Shown here: in pieces, positions 1 to 9,149 of the stretch
Layout of the letters: each line of letters opens with the position of its first letter
Position numbering within the stretch: the first letter of the stretch is position 1
Origin: Anaerolineaceae bacterium UBA4890
GTDB taxonomy: Bacteria > Chloroflexota > Anaerolineae > Anaerolineales > Anaerolineaceae
Assembly (NCBI GenBank): GCA_002399085.1
Contig: DHCY01000025.1
Span: 18,952 to 82,951, forward strand
Direction: 5' to 3'
DNA: 64,000 nt
The notes under the pieces: generated by a model
The model's database searches: none
Told to the model about the DNA's origin: nothing
Seen by the model: only the letters and a program-made list of their open reading frames with translations
Position numbers and translations under genes: made by a program

Positions 1-52
1 GCCTTCGTGTTAGAATTCATTTATTCCAAGAACATAGAAAGGAAATAAAAAT

Positions 53-814
53 ATGAAAACACGTAAACCGATGGTTGCTGGTAATTGGAAAATGAATAAG
101 ACTGTCAGCGAAGCTGCAGAGCTGCTTGAAGCCTTAAAACCCGAGTTAAAAGACATTGATAACGTAGACTTGGTGGTGTGCACCCCTTTCATCGATCTGC
201 CCCTGGCAAAAGAAGCTCTGCTGGGTAGCAATATCAAGGTTGGCGCGCAGAACCTGCATTGGGAAGCTTCTGGTGCTTATACCGGAGAAATTTCTGCGCC
301 GATGCTGAAAGATTTATGCGAATTTGTAATTATTGGTCACTCTGAACGCCGCGCGATGTTTGGCGAGACTGACGAAACGGTAAATAAAAAAGTGGTCGCG
401 GCTTTGGGGGCAGGCTTGCTACCCATCGTTTGTGTGGGTGAGACTCTGGAAGAAAATGAAGCCGCGCAAACCGAAGCGGTTGTTAGTCGCATGGTGCGCG
501 AAGGACTGAAAGGTTTAACTAACGAAGAAGCAACCAGGATCGTGGTTGCTTATGAACCAGTCTGGGCAATAGGCACCGGTAAAACCGCAACCCCTGACCA
601 GGCGAACAATGTGCACAAGAACGTTGTCCGTCCGATTTTGCGCGAAATGTTTGGCGACGAAGTTGGCAATGGTATGCGTATTCTGTATGGTGGGTCAGTG
701 AAGCCCAGCAACGCTGCCGAGTTATTCGGTCAGTCCGATATTGACGGTGGTCTGATCGGCGGCGCGAGCTTAAAAGCGGATGACTTTAAAAGTATTGTTC
801 AAGGCGCTTTGTAG
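53..814 (+). CDS. tpiA: Triosephosphate isomerase
   Basis: Cytosolic glycolytic enzyme that interconverts dihydroxyacetone phosphate and glyceraldehyde 3-phosphate. The 253-residue protein has the usual TIM length and all signature parts: the N-terminal GNWKMN substrate lysine motif, IIGHSERR carrying the catalytic histidine at about residue 97, the catalytic loop AYEPVWAIGTG at about 165-175, and the phosphate-binding YGGSV and GGLIGGASL near the C-terminus. The start has a clear AAGGAA ribosome site. It is followed by a strong intrinsic terminator, so this is the end of its transcription unit; the upstream gene lies outside the window. Confidence 0.98.
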   Translation: MKTRKPMVAGNWKMNKTVSEAAELLEALKPELKDIDNVDLVVCTPFIDLPLAKEALLGSNIKVGAQNLHWEASGAYTGEISAPMLKDLCEFVIIGHSERRAMFGETDETVNKKVVAALGAGLLPIVCVGETLEENEAAQTEAVVSRMVREGLKGLTNEEATRIVVAYEPVWAIGTGKTATPDQANNVHKNVVRPILREMFGDEVGNGMRILYGGSVKPSNAAELFGQSDIDGGLIGGASLKADDFKSIVQGAL

Positions 815-836
815 TCCAACGTGCTTCAGAAAAACG

Positions 837-866
837 AACCGCCCTGAATCGGGCGGTTTTTTTTTC
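837..866 (+). terminator. Intrinsic terminator after tpiA
   Basis: An 8-bp perfect GC-rich stem (AACCGCCC / GGGCGGTT) with a 6-nt loop is followed by a run of about ten T. It lies 22 bases after the tpiA stop. Confidence 0.93.
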
Positions 867-905
867 TAACATCTTCGTTCGCAAACGAAGTTGGAATATG
901 CACAA

Positions 906-1655
906 TTACTTATGGATCGACGGTAAATAAACTACCGGTCCTTCTTCGTAAGAGACGCTGTCAATGCCAATGTAATTGGAGTTGGTACCAGCGGGTCCAC
1001 CCTCGGTGACAAAGTAACGGAAAGCAAGCCGACCGACAACAGGTTGCAAAAGCTCAAGCTCGATCGTGTAACGTGTCCACACCTCAGGGTAGCCGCCCTC
1101 AACCAAGCTTGGATTTATCGACAGGAGTAACTCATCAAAATCACCCACATCGAAAGCGCCAACGCCCACATCTTCAGAGTCACCCGCATCACTCATCCGG
1201 ATCTCAAGCCGATCCACCCAAATACTGCCGGTTGGTGTGCGGGTATAAAATGTAAATTTATCACCATGTTTCAACCACCTGGTTGGTAAGATCAACCAGT
1301 TACTGATCGTGCCATTTCCTCCAACGTTGTTAAAATTTGCGCCAATATAATGGTAAACATCTCCAGCGTGGGCTGGAAAAACATCGCTATTGCCTTGGAA
1401 CCATTCGGTTAACCCAACAGGATCGCTCTTATTGATTTGAGCCCAGCCTTTGGCTGGAAGTGTGGTTATATCCTCAAAACCTTCTGAGAAATCTGCAGTC
1501 AATGCCGCATCTCCCGCAGGGAGCGGTAGTGTATTGTCCAGGCTGCTGCCACCCCGGGCTGAAGTCGGATCATCCGGAGTTTGTGCAGTTGCCGGACTGA
1601 TCAGGAAACTGAACAACAAAATCAAGGTTAGTGCAAGTCTGAATGTTGAACGCAT
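906..1655 (-). CDS. Exported choice-of-anchor-type protein
   Basis: The 249-residue protein begins with a typical Sec signal peptide (MRS, then a hydrophobic stretch, cleavage near PATA-Q at about residue 25). The mature part has the pattern of the cleaved-adhesin/choice-of-anchor J beta-sandwich: FSEGFEDITTLPAKGW at the start, then WLILPT, and a terminal Y-x-G-I-D-S-V segment. Such domains bind or anchor to extracellular structures; the ligand is unknown. The last residues are VVYLPSIHK, a short YLP-type tail also seen on the exported protein at 43150-44625. Transcribed alone, convergent with tpiA. Fold assignment is from remembered motifs, function unknown. Confidence 0.75.
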   Translation of the reverse strand: MRSTFRLALTLILLFSFLISPATAQTPDDPTSARGGSSLDNTLPLPAGDAALTADFSEGFEDITTLPAKGWAQINKSDPVGLTEWFQGNSDVFPAHAGDVYHYIGANFNNVGGNGTISNWLILPTRWLKHGDKFTFYTRTPTGSIWVDRLEIRMSDAGDSEDVGVGAFDVGDFDELLLSINPSLVEGGYPEVWTRYTIELELLQPVVGRLAFRYFVTEGGPAGTNSNYIGIDSVSYEEGPVVYLPSIHK

Positions 1656-1801
1656 GTTTTCTCCTTTTCAACAATTTATTTTAGGCAGAGAGCCAATGGT
1701 CAGAAGGGTATCTTGGTTCACAGTATTCTGTGGAATCTTTGTACAACCTTCCTCGGCAAGTTCGAATGCCTGTCTGCTGTGGGTGGTTGTGTGATGACCA
1801 C

Positions 1802-1829
1802 TTGACTTAACCCCGTGAAATCTTATAAT
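1802..1829 (+). promoter_or_regulatory. Sigma-A type promoter of the pheST operon
   Basis: TTGACT and TATAAT boxes are separated by 16 bases and stand just upstream of the T-box leader. Transcription would begin around 1836. Confidence 0.75.
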
Positions 1830-1835
1830 TGCCAC

Positions 1836-2068
1836 ATCGACTGAGATAGGGAAGAGTAGATCACCAAGCCGTCACAGAGAGGTATCGCCATGGCTGTAAG
1901 CGACACCGACTGAGCAGTGAGCGAAGTTCGCCCAGGAGTCGCGTGAGTGAACATTTTTTTCAGTAATTCGCGCCGGAAGCCACCGTTACAGGGCATCCTG
2001 AGTGGCTCGCAAGAGCAAGAAGGGTGGTACCGCGGTTAATCCCGTCCCTTTACCGGGCGGGTTTTTTT
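1836..2068 (+). promoter_or_regulatory. T-box riboswitch leader (phenylalanine)
   Basis: The untranslated leader carries the diagnostic T-box sequence AGGGTGGTACCGCGG at 2021-2035, followed directly by a terminator hairpin and T-run. Upstream, 1836-1995 can form a long Stem I with a GA-motif (GAAGAGTAGA) near the base. Placement before pheST predicts a Phe specifier; two UUC triplets, at 1927-1929 and 1959-1961, are candidates and I cannot decide between them without folding. Uncharged tRNA-Phe would stabilise the antiterminator and allow pheST expression. Confidence 0.92.
2041..2068 (+). terminator. T-box regulated terminator
   Basis: CCCGTCC pairs with GGGCGGG (one wobble) across a 7-nt loop, followed by seven T. 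Its 5' side would be sequestered by the antiterminator formed with the T-box sequence. Confidence 0.88.
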
Positions 2069-2097
2069 GTACCTGCCACCAAAATTTTGAGGTTAAT

Positions 2098-3132
2098 ATG
2101 ACTGAACTTGAAAGCCAACTACAAAACGAACAACAAGGCGCTTTAGAAAGCCTGGCGCAGGTTGCCAGCCTGGAAGCACTGGATGTCTGGAAGCAAACCT
2201 ACCTTGGCAAGTCTTCGCTGGTGATGACTACCTATGGCAAGATGGGCACCTTTACCAAAGAAGAACGCCCTCTTATCGGGCGGGCAGTGAATGCTGTCAA
2301 GGTCGCGTTGGAAGCTGCTCTTTCCGAAAAAGAGGTGCTGGTTAAACAAGACGCGCTCTTAAAGACCATGGCAAACGAGAAACTTGATGTGACCCTGCCC
2401 GGTTTCCCAGTCAGGCGCGGCAGGCTGCACCCGCTCAACCTGACCATGCGCGAGATTTACCGTGTTTTTGGCGATATGGGTTTCCAGGTTTACAACTCAC
2501 CTGAAGTTGAGACCGATGACATGAATTTCACCTTTCTCAACATCCCGCCCTACCACCCGGCCAGGGATATGTGGGACACTTTTTACACCGAGACTGATGG
2601 TGTTGTTTTACGCACGCACACCTCACCGGGGCAGATCCGCGCCATGCGTGAGTATTACCCGAATCCGGTACGCGTGATCTTACCCGGTACCTGCATGCGC
2701 TATGAACAGCAAGATCAAAGCCATGAAATCGAGTTTATGCAATTTGAACTGTTGGTGGTTGACAAGGGTGTCACCTTTGCCAACCTGAAAGGCACCATGG
2801 ATGACTTCACCAAGCGCGTGTTTGGCGCAGACGCCCTGACGCGTTTTCGCCCATCGCATTTCCCCTTTACCGAACCCAGTGCCGAGCTGGATATGAGCTG
2901 CATCTTCTGCGGCGGGCAGGGCTGCGGGGTTTGCCACGGCACTGGCTGGATCGAGTTGGGCGGCTGTGGCATGGTTCACCCCCGCGTGTTGGAAAACGGC
3001 GGCTATGATCCGGAAGTTTACAGTGGGTTTGCTGCCGGCGTGGGCATCGACCGCACCACCTTGCTACGCTATCACATTGATGACATTCGCTATTTGCGCG
3101 GTAATGATATTCGCTTCCTGGAACAGTTCTAA
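2098..3132 (+). CDS. pheS: Phenylalanyl-tRNA synthetase alpha subunit
   Basis: Catalytic subunit of the alpha2-beta2 enzyme that charges tRNA-Phe. An N-terminal coiled coil (about residues 1-85) is followed by the class II core: motif 2 region with RTHTSPGQIRAM, the Phe pocket around FTEPSAE, and the motif 3 segment GIDRTTLLRY at the C-terminus. A CxxC/CxxC cluster (CIFCGGQGCGVC) sits in the core, as in many PheS. The chosen ATG has a GAGGT ribosome site and gives 344 residues, the usual length; an in-frame start at 2002 is wrong because it would translate the T-box and terminator. First gene of the pheST operon. Confidence 0.97.
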   Translation: MTELESQLQNEQQGALESLAQVASLEALDVWKQTYLGKSSLVMTTYGKMGTFTKEERPLIGRAVNAVKVALEAALSEKEVLVKQDALLKTMANEKLDVTLPGFPVRRGRLHPLNLTMREIYRVFGDMGFQVYNSPEVETDDMNFTFLNIPPYHPARDMWDTFYTETDGVVLRTHTSPGQIRAMREYYPNPVRVILPGTCMRYEQQDQSHEIEFMQFELLVVDKGVTFANLKGTMDDFTKRVFGADALTRFRPSHFPFTEPSAELDMSCIFCGGQGCGVCHGTGWIELGGCGMVHPRVLENGGYDPEVYSGFAAGVGIDRTTLLRYHIDDIRYLRGNDIRFLEQF

Positions 3133-3146
3133 GCAGGAGAGGAAAA

Positions 3147-5687
3147 ATGAAAGCACCTTTAAGTTGGATTCAAGATTATGTTGACCTGCAGGGTTTGAGC
3201 CTGGAAGAGATTGGGCAAACCCTGACCATGATTGGTCTGGAAGTTGAAGAAATCACCCTGGTCGGTTTGGAAAAACCAGAAGGAGTGCGCCTGCAAAACA
3301 AGTATTCCGGGCTCTCCTGGTCGAGAGATAAGTTCGTGGTTGCTGAGGTTTTGGAAGTCAGGCAGCATCCCAATGCCGATAAACTGACCTTATGTGAATT
3401 GAATGATGGCAGGGGTGATCCCATCATTGCGCTGACGGGAGCGCCAAATTTGTTTGGGTTTCTTGGCAAAGGACGGCTCGAGAAACCGATCAAGGTCGCC
3501 TACGCACGTGAGGGTGCCCAACTTTACGATGGGCATCAACCCGGTCTGGTTTTAACAAAACTAAAGAAAGCCACAATCAGGGGCATCGAATCAAGCTCGA
3601 TGATCGCGTCTGAGAAAGAGCTCGGCATTTCTGAGGAGCATGAAGGCGTGATCTTTTTGGATGATGATGCGCCTGTTGGTATGCCCCTGGCGGATTACAT
3701 GGGTGATGCGGTTTTCGAAGTTGCCATCCTGCCCAACATGGCTCGTGACGCCTCGGTATTAGGGATCGCGCGCGAACTCTCAGCTGCCCTGCGGCGCCCT
3801 TTGAAACTGCCAATTGGTATAGAGCTCCAGCTTGGCGGAGAAATTAACCAAAAAATCTCCCTGGATATCCAGGAACCGGAGCTGAATCCACGTTTCATGC
3901 TTGGCATGGTGGAAGGTGTGCAAGCTATGCAGAGCCCCTATTGGGTTCGCCGACGGCTGGCATTGGCAGGCATGCGCCCAATCGACGCGCTGGTTGATGC
4001 CACCAATTACACCATGCTCGAAACCGGTCAGCCTCTGCATGCCTTCGATTACGATACCTTGGTCAGACGGGCGGGTGGCAAGCCCACCATCATTACCCGA
4101 CGGGCAGAAGAGGGAGAAACCCTGACAATGCTGGATGGTGACCAGCATAAATTGACCCCGGAAACTGAACTGGTCAGCGACACGAAGGGACCCTTGAGCA
4201 TGGCTGGTGTGATGGGCGGTGAAGAATCGGGCATCAACGATCAGACCAGCATAGTCCTCCTTGAAGCGGCGAGTTGGAACTTCATCAATATCCGCAAAAC
4301 CAGTTCAAGGTACCGCGTCAACAGCGAAGCCTCTTATCGCTTCAGCCGCGATGTTCACCCAGCCCTGGCACAACAGGCGCTAAGCCTTTGCCTGAAAAGG
4401 CTGCAGGATTGGGGTGGTGGAAGAGTGGTGGAAGGTGTTATCGACCAGTACTCGCTCAGACGGGAAGACACCAAAAATACACTCAATGAAAGCGACATGG
4501 AACGGCTGCTTGGTCTGCGCGTACCAATCGGGGAAGCAAAAGCGATCCTGGAGCGGCTCGGCTTTTCCTGCACGCTTGAAGGTGGAGAATTGACGGCGGT
4601 TACGCCTGCCAATCGAACCGACATTGAGAGCGGCATAGTAGGCACAGCAAATTTGATCGAAGAAGTCAGCCGTATCTATGGCTACAGCCATATCCCAACC
4701 ACGCGCCTCTCTGGCGAGTTGCCGCCACAATTGGGGGACAAGCACGTTGGATTCGAAGAATCGGTGCGCGATCTTTTGGTATCGATTGGGCTGCAGGATA
4801 CACTTGCCTACCGGCTTACATCCGTTCAGCGAGAAAGTAAAATCCTTCCTGGCGCTCCAGCAGATAATGGGCTCGAATATGTGCGCATAGCCAATCCAAT
4901 TTCACCAGAACGCAGTGTTATGCGCCGGAGCGGTTTGGCGACTATGTTCGAGTTGATTGAACGCAACACCCGCAATGCTGATGGACTGTCATTTTTCGAA
5001 ATCGGACCGGTTTTTATCCCTGTAGAAGGGCAGGAATTACCAAACGAACCTCATCGACTAACCATAGGTTTGTGGGGCAAGAAGCACGAGACTGGATGGT
5101 CTGGCGAGAAACCGGCGATATACGGCTTTTTCGATCTGAAAGGCATCCTGGAAGCATTGCTCCAGGGATTGCACATCGAAAACATCACATACGATGCCTC
5201 CAGGGAAATCTCAACTTTCCATCCTGGCAAATCAGCACGTTTGCTGGCAGGTGAAACAGAAATAGGCGTAATGGGCGAGGTGCATCCATTGGTCAGACAA
5301 AATTATGACTTTGCGGATAATCCGGTGTTGGCAGCTGAACTTTACCTGGACCAGCTTATGCCCTTGGTAGATCAAGGCTTCAAAGTAGAGCCGCTCTCAA
5401 CCTTTCCGGCGATGGTGGAAGACATTGCTTTAATCGTGGATGAAGAGGTACCTGCCAGCCGCGTGGAGGAGCTGATTTGGCGTGCGGGTGGAAAGCTGCT
5501 GAAGGGTGTGGCATTGTTCGATCTCTTCCGTGGTGAGAAACTTGGCGCCGGCAAGAAGAGCCTGGCATATCAACTTACCTACCAGGCGTTTGACCGTACA
5601 CTGAGCGTTGCCGATGCGGCTGCAATCCGCAAAAAGATCGTCAAGGTGCTCAGTTATGAGGCTGGTGCCGTTTTGAGGGATTCATAG
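3147..5687 (+). CDS. pheT: Phenylalanyl-tRNA synthetase beta subunit
   Basis: Structural and editing subunit of PheRS, 846 residues. In order: N-terminal part split by an EMAP/OB-type tRNA-binding domain (VVAEVLEVRQHPNADKL at about 60-76), the B3/B4 editing domain around 220-400, the B5 domain (about 430-510), a catalytic-like domain (about 510-740), and a C-terminal FDX-ACB anticodon-binding domain beginning near FPAMVEDIALIVDEEV. Strong ribosome site (GGAGAGG). Fourteen bases separate it from pheS, so both lie under the T-box. Slightly longer than the common ~800 residues, which is within the normal range. Confidence 0.97.
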   Translation: MKAPLSWIQDYVDLQGLSLEEIGQTLTMIGLEVEEITLVGLEKPEGVRLQNKYSGLSWSRDKFVVAEVLEVRQHPNADKLTLCELNDGRGDPIIALTGAPNLFGFLGKGRLEKPIKVAYAREGAQLYDGHQPGLVLTKLKKATIRGIESSSMIASEKELGISEEHEGVIFLDDDAPVGMPLADYMGDAVFEVAILPNMARDASVLGIARELSAALRRPLKLPIGIELQLGGEINQKISLDIQEPELNPRFMLGMVEGVQAMQSPYWVRRRLALAGMRPIDALVDATNYTMLETGQPLHAFDYDTLVRRAGGKPTIITRRAEEGETLTMLDGDQHKLTPETELVSDTKGPLSMAGVMGGEESGINDQTSIVLLEAASWNFINIRKTSSRYRVNSEASYRFSRDVHPALAQQALSLCLKRLQDWGGGRVVEGVIDQYSLRREDTKNTLNESDMERLLGLRVPIGEAKAILERLGFSCTLEGGELTAVTPANRTDIESGIVGTANLIEEVSRIYGYSHIPTTRLSGELPPQLGDKHVGFEESVRDLLVSIGLQDTLAYRLTSVQRESKILPGAPADNGLEYVRIANPISPERSVMRRSGLATMFELIERNTRNADGLSFFEIGPVFIPVEGQELPNEPHRLTIGLWGKKHETGWSGEKPAIYGFFDLKGILEALLQGLHIENITYDASREISTFHPGKSARLLAGETEIGVMGEVHPLVRQNYDFADNPVLAAELYLDQLMPLVDQGFKVEPLSTFPAMVEDIALIVDEEVPASRVEELIWRAGGKLLKGVALFDLFRGEKLGAGKKSLAYQLTYQAFDRTLSVADAAAIRKKIVKVLSYEAGAVLRDS

Positions 5688-5691
5688 CGAA

Positions 5692-6027
5692 ATGAAGATT
5701 GTTATGCTTTTTACTCGTAATGGATTAGGCGATGCGCCCGGAGGGTTGCAACAAGCCCTGGTCGTAAAATATTTAAGCCTGCTCGCCCAGGAAGAAGAGA
5801 AGCCCAGCCAGATCCTGTTTTACACAGAGGGAGTCAGGCTGGTGTGTGAAGGCTCTCTGGTTTTGGGCTGGCTGCGAAATTTGGAAGAGGCAGGCGTGGA
5901 GCTGATTGTCTGCTCAACCTGCCTGGAATATTTTGGGCTGATGGACCAGGTGAGGGTTGGCAAAATCGGCGGCATGCCTGGAATTGTGGCGGCGATGCAG
6001 CAGGCTGATAAGGTAATCAGCTTGTAA
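5692..6027 (+). CDS. DsrE/YedF-like small protein
   Basis: A 111-residue protein resembling the DsrE-like half of YedF proteins: an alpha/beta start (MKIVMLFTRNGLG) and a conserved CSTCLEYFGL motif, whose cysteines match the pair kept in YedF-type proteins linked to sulfur or selenium handling. It begins 4 bases after pheT and lacks a clear ribosome site, so it is probably translated by coupling at the end of the pheST operon. No SirA/TusA half is present. A role in sulfur transfer is family-based inference. Confidence 0.7.
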   Translation: MKIVMLFTRNGLGDAPGGLQQALVVKYLSLLAQEEEKPSQILFYTEGVRLVCEGSLVLGWLRNLEEAGVELIVCSTCLEYFGLMDQVRVGKIGGMPGIVAAMQQADKVISL

Positions 6028-6092
6028 TTTGTTCTTTCATGGTATCCTGAGTGTGAAGCATCACTGTGGGACAATGAAAAGCAGTTGACCGC

Positions 6093-6138
6093 AAGGTCTC
6101 CTCTTTTTGCTGGCTGACACGCTCGGTCAGGAGACCTT
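6093..6138. repeat. Inverted repeat with a copy at the window's other end
   Basis: AAGGTCTCCT at 6093-6102 is perfectly complementary to AGGAGACCTT at 6129-6138. The longer right arm CGGTCAGGAGACCTT (6124-6138) reappears in reverse orientation at 63870-63884. It lies in the 177-base gap between the two DsrE-like genes and may be a dispersed intergenic repeat rather than a terminator, as no T-run follows. Confidence 0.6.
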
Positions 6139-6204
6139 CGCGCATTGCCACGACCATCCCAAATTACTATGCTAAAATGCTTTAATCAGTAGAAAGGAAA
6201 AACG

Positions 6205-6555
6205 ATGAAACAATACCAAGTAATATTTCATCTCGACGAGGAGCCACTAGAAAAAGTTGCCTTTGTTCTCAATAATATCCTTAACTTGCTTGCCGATCTG
6301 GGGGCTGAAAACGTGGATGTGGAACTGCTGGTCAACGGTCCGGCGGTCAAGGCGTTTACGTCAAAGGAAAGTCCGGTATCTGAACTAATTTCAAAAATCC
6401 TGGATCAAGATGTCGTCATTGCCCTCTGTAACAATGCACTTGTCGGCAATGGTCTTGTCCCTGCGGATATGCTGCCGAAAGCGAAAATTGTGCCTTCGGG
6501 TGTGGGTGAACTGGTAAAAAAACAAGCTGAAGGCTGGGCATACATCAGACCGTAA
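6205..6555 (+). CDS. DsrE family protein
   Basis: The 116-residue protein has the DsrE/F-like alpha/beta pattern: a beta strand QVIFHLDE, a helix with LNNILNLLADLG, then VDVELLVNGPAV and a central DVVIALCNNAL strand-turn carrying its single cysteine, ending near VPSGVGELVKKQAEGWAYIRP. Proteins of this type act in sulfur relay or as uncharacterised DsrE-fold partners. Good ribosome site (AGAAAGGAAA). Second DsrE-fold gene in this small group; its substrate is not evident. Confidence 0.78.
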   Translation: MKQYQVIFHLDEEPLEKVAFVLNNILNLLADLGAENVDVELLVNGPAVKAFTSKESPVSELISKILDQDVVIALCNNALVGNGLVPADMLPKAKIVPSGVGELVKKQAEGWAYIRP

Positions 6556-6601
6556 GGCTGATCAGCTTTCAATTGGAAAATTCGCGATCAGTGTAGCTGT
6601 T

Positions 6602-7945
6602 TTACCAAACCCGAACCAGGTCGGGGTTATCCACGGCAGCCCGGCCAACTTTTGCCATATCAATCCACTCGTCATGCACCTTCACCCGCACAACATCCGC
6701 TGTGAAATCTGTATTTGTGGGACCATAGTTGCTAAACAGCGATGAACCCACTGCATAAATATCCGCTGGAACCTGTAGTTTCTCAAATTTTGTAATTTTT
6801 TCGACGTTAAACCCGCCCGAAACCACAATCTTGACATTCTGGCAATATTCTCTTGCCATGTTGACAGCCTCTTCAGGCAGATCCCAATCAAGATATGCCG
6901 AATCCAGCGCCTGGCGAGTGTTGAACACTAGGCGCGGATTGACACCCAAATCAAGCCCCGGATCACCCAACGGTAGAACCGATACATCGCGCAAACTCGA
7001 GGAGGTATCCAGTCGAACGCCATAAAGCAGGTAGCGTTTGGCTTCTTCGGTTTGACCTTGCTTGATCAAGTCATAATATTGATCGAACATCGCTTTACAA
7101 ACTTCCAGTGATACTCCAACACCATCATTGGTGAAATCGACCAGGGCAATACGGGAGATATTAACTGGCAAAACCCTGGAAAACGCCAGCGTAGCTTCGG
7201 CGGTATCTCCCAGGAAACTGGCGATGCCGGAATGCGAGATTGTTCCACCCCCAAAACCGCCCCACCAGTCACCCTGGGCATCAGTGGAGACAAAAGTACC
7301 GGTGTGGTCGGCATAGTCCAGGTTATATCGCTGTACTGCGATCAGGTAAGCATATCCGTCCGCCGCCTGGACCTCATGCACATCAAAACGAGCCGGGAAG
7401 AACATCAGCGGTTTTCCATTGACTGCCACTTGTGTGTTGTAAACATTCGTGGCGATCCGGCTGGCACGAGCCAGGATGCCCAACGTGGAGGTCTCGAGAA
7501 TCGCAAAATCGCGGTAGCGACCCCGCACCCGCATAACCGGTTGGACATGCAGAGGGTTGCCGTCATAATGTACGACATCACCATCCTGAACCGCCCAAAC
7601 CTCGAGTTGATCCGCAGTGTTGATGAACTCGCCATCTTTGAAATAGCCTGTGGCGTGTTTGAGCATGGTCAAAGCTTTGTCCACACCTACGACAATGGTT
7701 TTTCCGGGTCGCCGGGTGAACCATTGCATCTCGACTTCAATATCTCCGGTTACGATGTTTTCGGGTGTAATTCCTTCTGGCAGCAGATGGTTCTGACCTT
7801 GATAAAGATAGCCTTGTTCGGACAGCTTCTGCAGCATGGTGGCGATATTGACGAAATACTTGTCGGCATACCAGCCCATGCGCATGCGTTCGATGTCCAG
7901 TTTGAAGGTGGTATCGTCCAGTCTTGTCCCGTTAAATAAACTCAT
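6602..7945 (-). CDS. Nicotinate phosphoribosyltransferase family protein
   Basis: A 447-residue protein of the NAPRTase/quinolinate-phosphoribosyltransferase fold, which joins nicotinate and PRPP in NAD salvage. Visible features: N-terminal LDIERMRMGWY segment, the RYRDFAILETSTLGILARASRIAT core, GFGGGTISHSG, and the phosphate-binding C-terminal VSGGFNVEKI with AVGSSLF. The ribosome site GAGG precedes ATG at 7945. Sequence is of the divergent branch, so the exact base (nicotinate or a relative) is not certain. It stands alone and is convergent with the DsrE gene. Confidence 0.88.
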   Translation of the reverse strand: MSLFNGTRLDDTTFKLDIERMRMGWYADKYFVNIATMLQKLSEQGYLYQGQNHLLPEGITPENIVTGDIEVEMQWFTRRPGKTIVVGVDKALTMLKHATGYFKDGEFINTADQLEVWAVQDGDVVHYDGNPLHVQPVMRVRGRYRDFAILETSTLGILARASRIATNVYNTQVAVNGKPLMFFPARFDVHEVQAADGYAYLIAVQRYNLDYADHTGTFVSTDAQGDWWGGFGGGTISHSGIASFLGDTAEATLAFSRVLPVNISRIALVDFTNDGVGVSLEVCKAMFDQYYDLIKQGQTEEAKRYLLYGVRLDTSSSLRDVSVLPLGDPGLDLGVNPRLVFNTRQALDSAYLDWDLPEEAVNMAREYCQNVKIVVSGGFNVEKITKFEKLQVPADIYAVGSSLFSNYGPTNTDFTADVVRVKVHDEWIDMAKVGRAAVDNPDLVRVW

Positions 7946-8104
7946 GATGCCTCGATTCTCATTTGTCTTCTATTGTAAAGCCATTATAAATGGGGGAACT
8001 GGAAATTACGTATTTCTTGTGCGGGCATTTATTGGGAATGGGCTTAACCCATTCCGGATTCGCTTCTTGTGCTGATGCCCGGAGACAAAAGGGCAGGTTT
8101 ACGG

Positions 8105-9010
8105 TTAAAAAAGTGATTCGTGTGGGTTCCTTTGGTCCAGCTTCGCTAGAGCATACGAGATTGCAGCCGCAACCAGGAATAGCAAGGCACACACCAAAAT
8201 CATCCCAATTCCGCTGACACCTGAAGGGATAATTGCGGCGGTCGAACCCAGCACCACGCCGATGATCAGGTGATACATGAAGGCATAATGTTTGGTAAAC
8301 AACCAGTTGACAAACTTCGCAAACAAGAAAATCACCGAAACAACACCCAGGATCAGGGGGATGATCACACCCATCTGCAGGCTTTTGATGCCATCAGCCA
8401 TCGGTTGGTAGAGACCCAAGTAAATCAGGAAGTTGGAGGGGCTCAGACCCGGCACGACCAGACCAAGCCCGGTCAGCGCGCCACTGAGCAGCCAGGCAAA
8501 GAAACTCGGCTCCACCTGCACCGTGCGGACGGTCTTCATCCAGTTCATCAGGAAAAATACCGCCACAGCTACCCCGCCAAGCAAAACCCAATGCCATCGT
8601 TTACGCCCCTCTTTCCCGGCAGTTTTGATAAGAGAGGGAAGCGTGCCGGCAATAAAACCGATAAAAAGCCAGGTGAATTGAGCTTCGTAATGATCAAACG
8701 CGAAACTGACCACAGCTGAAAAAGCGACCACGCCGAGCACACCGCCAATTCCAACCGGCAGAAAGAAACTCAAATGTTCAACAAACTTGTGGCGGATGTT
8801 CGCCAACCAGCGTACCAGCGGCTCGTAGATCCCGAACACAACCATCATCACGCCCCCCGATAACCCGGGGGTGATCGCGCCGATGCCTGCCAGGAAGCCT
8901 TTAATAAAACGGACTATCCAACCGACAAGCGGGTTGTCTGTAGGTTTCAAGGGGCTCGATTTATCGTCAGCGATGACTTCTTCTATTTTTAATCCGGTAT
9001 CTGGTGTCAT
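8105..9010 (-). CDS. DUF368 (PopT-type) membrane protein
   Basis: A 301-residue polytopic membrane protein with the two inverted signature repeats of DUF368: GAITPGLSGGVMMVVFGIYEPL near residue 42 and GLGLVVPGLSPSNFLIYLGLY near 185, each followed by hydrophobic helices (roughly eight to nine in all). Members of this family were shown to recycle undecaprenyl phosphate across the membrane for cell-envelope synthesis; that role is assumed by family. Monocistronic, divergent from the thioesterase gene. Confidence 0.9.
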   Translation of the reverse strand: MTPDTGLKIEEVIADDKSSPLKPTDNPLVGWIVRFIKGFLAGIGAITPGLSGGVMMVVFGIYEPLVRWLANIRHKFVEHLSFFLPVGIGGVLGVVAFSAVVSFAFDHYEAQFTWLFIGFIAGTLPSLIKTAGKEGRKRWHWVLLGGVAVAVFFLMNWMKTVRTVQVEPSFFAWLLSGALTGLGLVVPGLSPSNFLIYLGLYQPMADGIKSLQMGVIIPLILGVVSVIFLFAKFVNWLFTKHYAFMYHLIIGVVLGSTAAIIPSGVSGIGMILVCALLFLVAAAISYALAKLDQRNPHESLF

Positions 9011-9149
9011 ATCAACTCTTTCATTTCGATCTCCTGACTATTCTACAACAAAGTACGAAAACCAATTTACAATGCCCGGAACAACCGATGAACTTTGTAA
9101 TATACTAAAATAATAAAGCACGAAATGATAAAATTAAATTGAGGTTCTT

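Noticed and set aside
2002..2097. In-frame upstream start for pheS at 2002
   Set aside because: This stretch is the T-box sequence and its terminator; ATG 2098 has a proper ribosome site and gives the normal 344 residues.
7232..7939. 235-codon plus-strand ORF opposite the nicotinate phosphoribosyltransferase gene
   Set aside because: Antisense shadow with no family features; the minus-strand reading has clear motifs.
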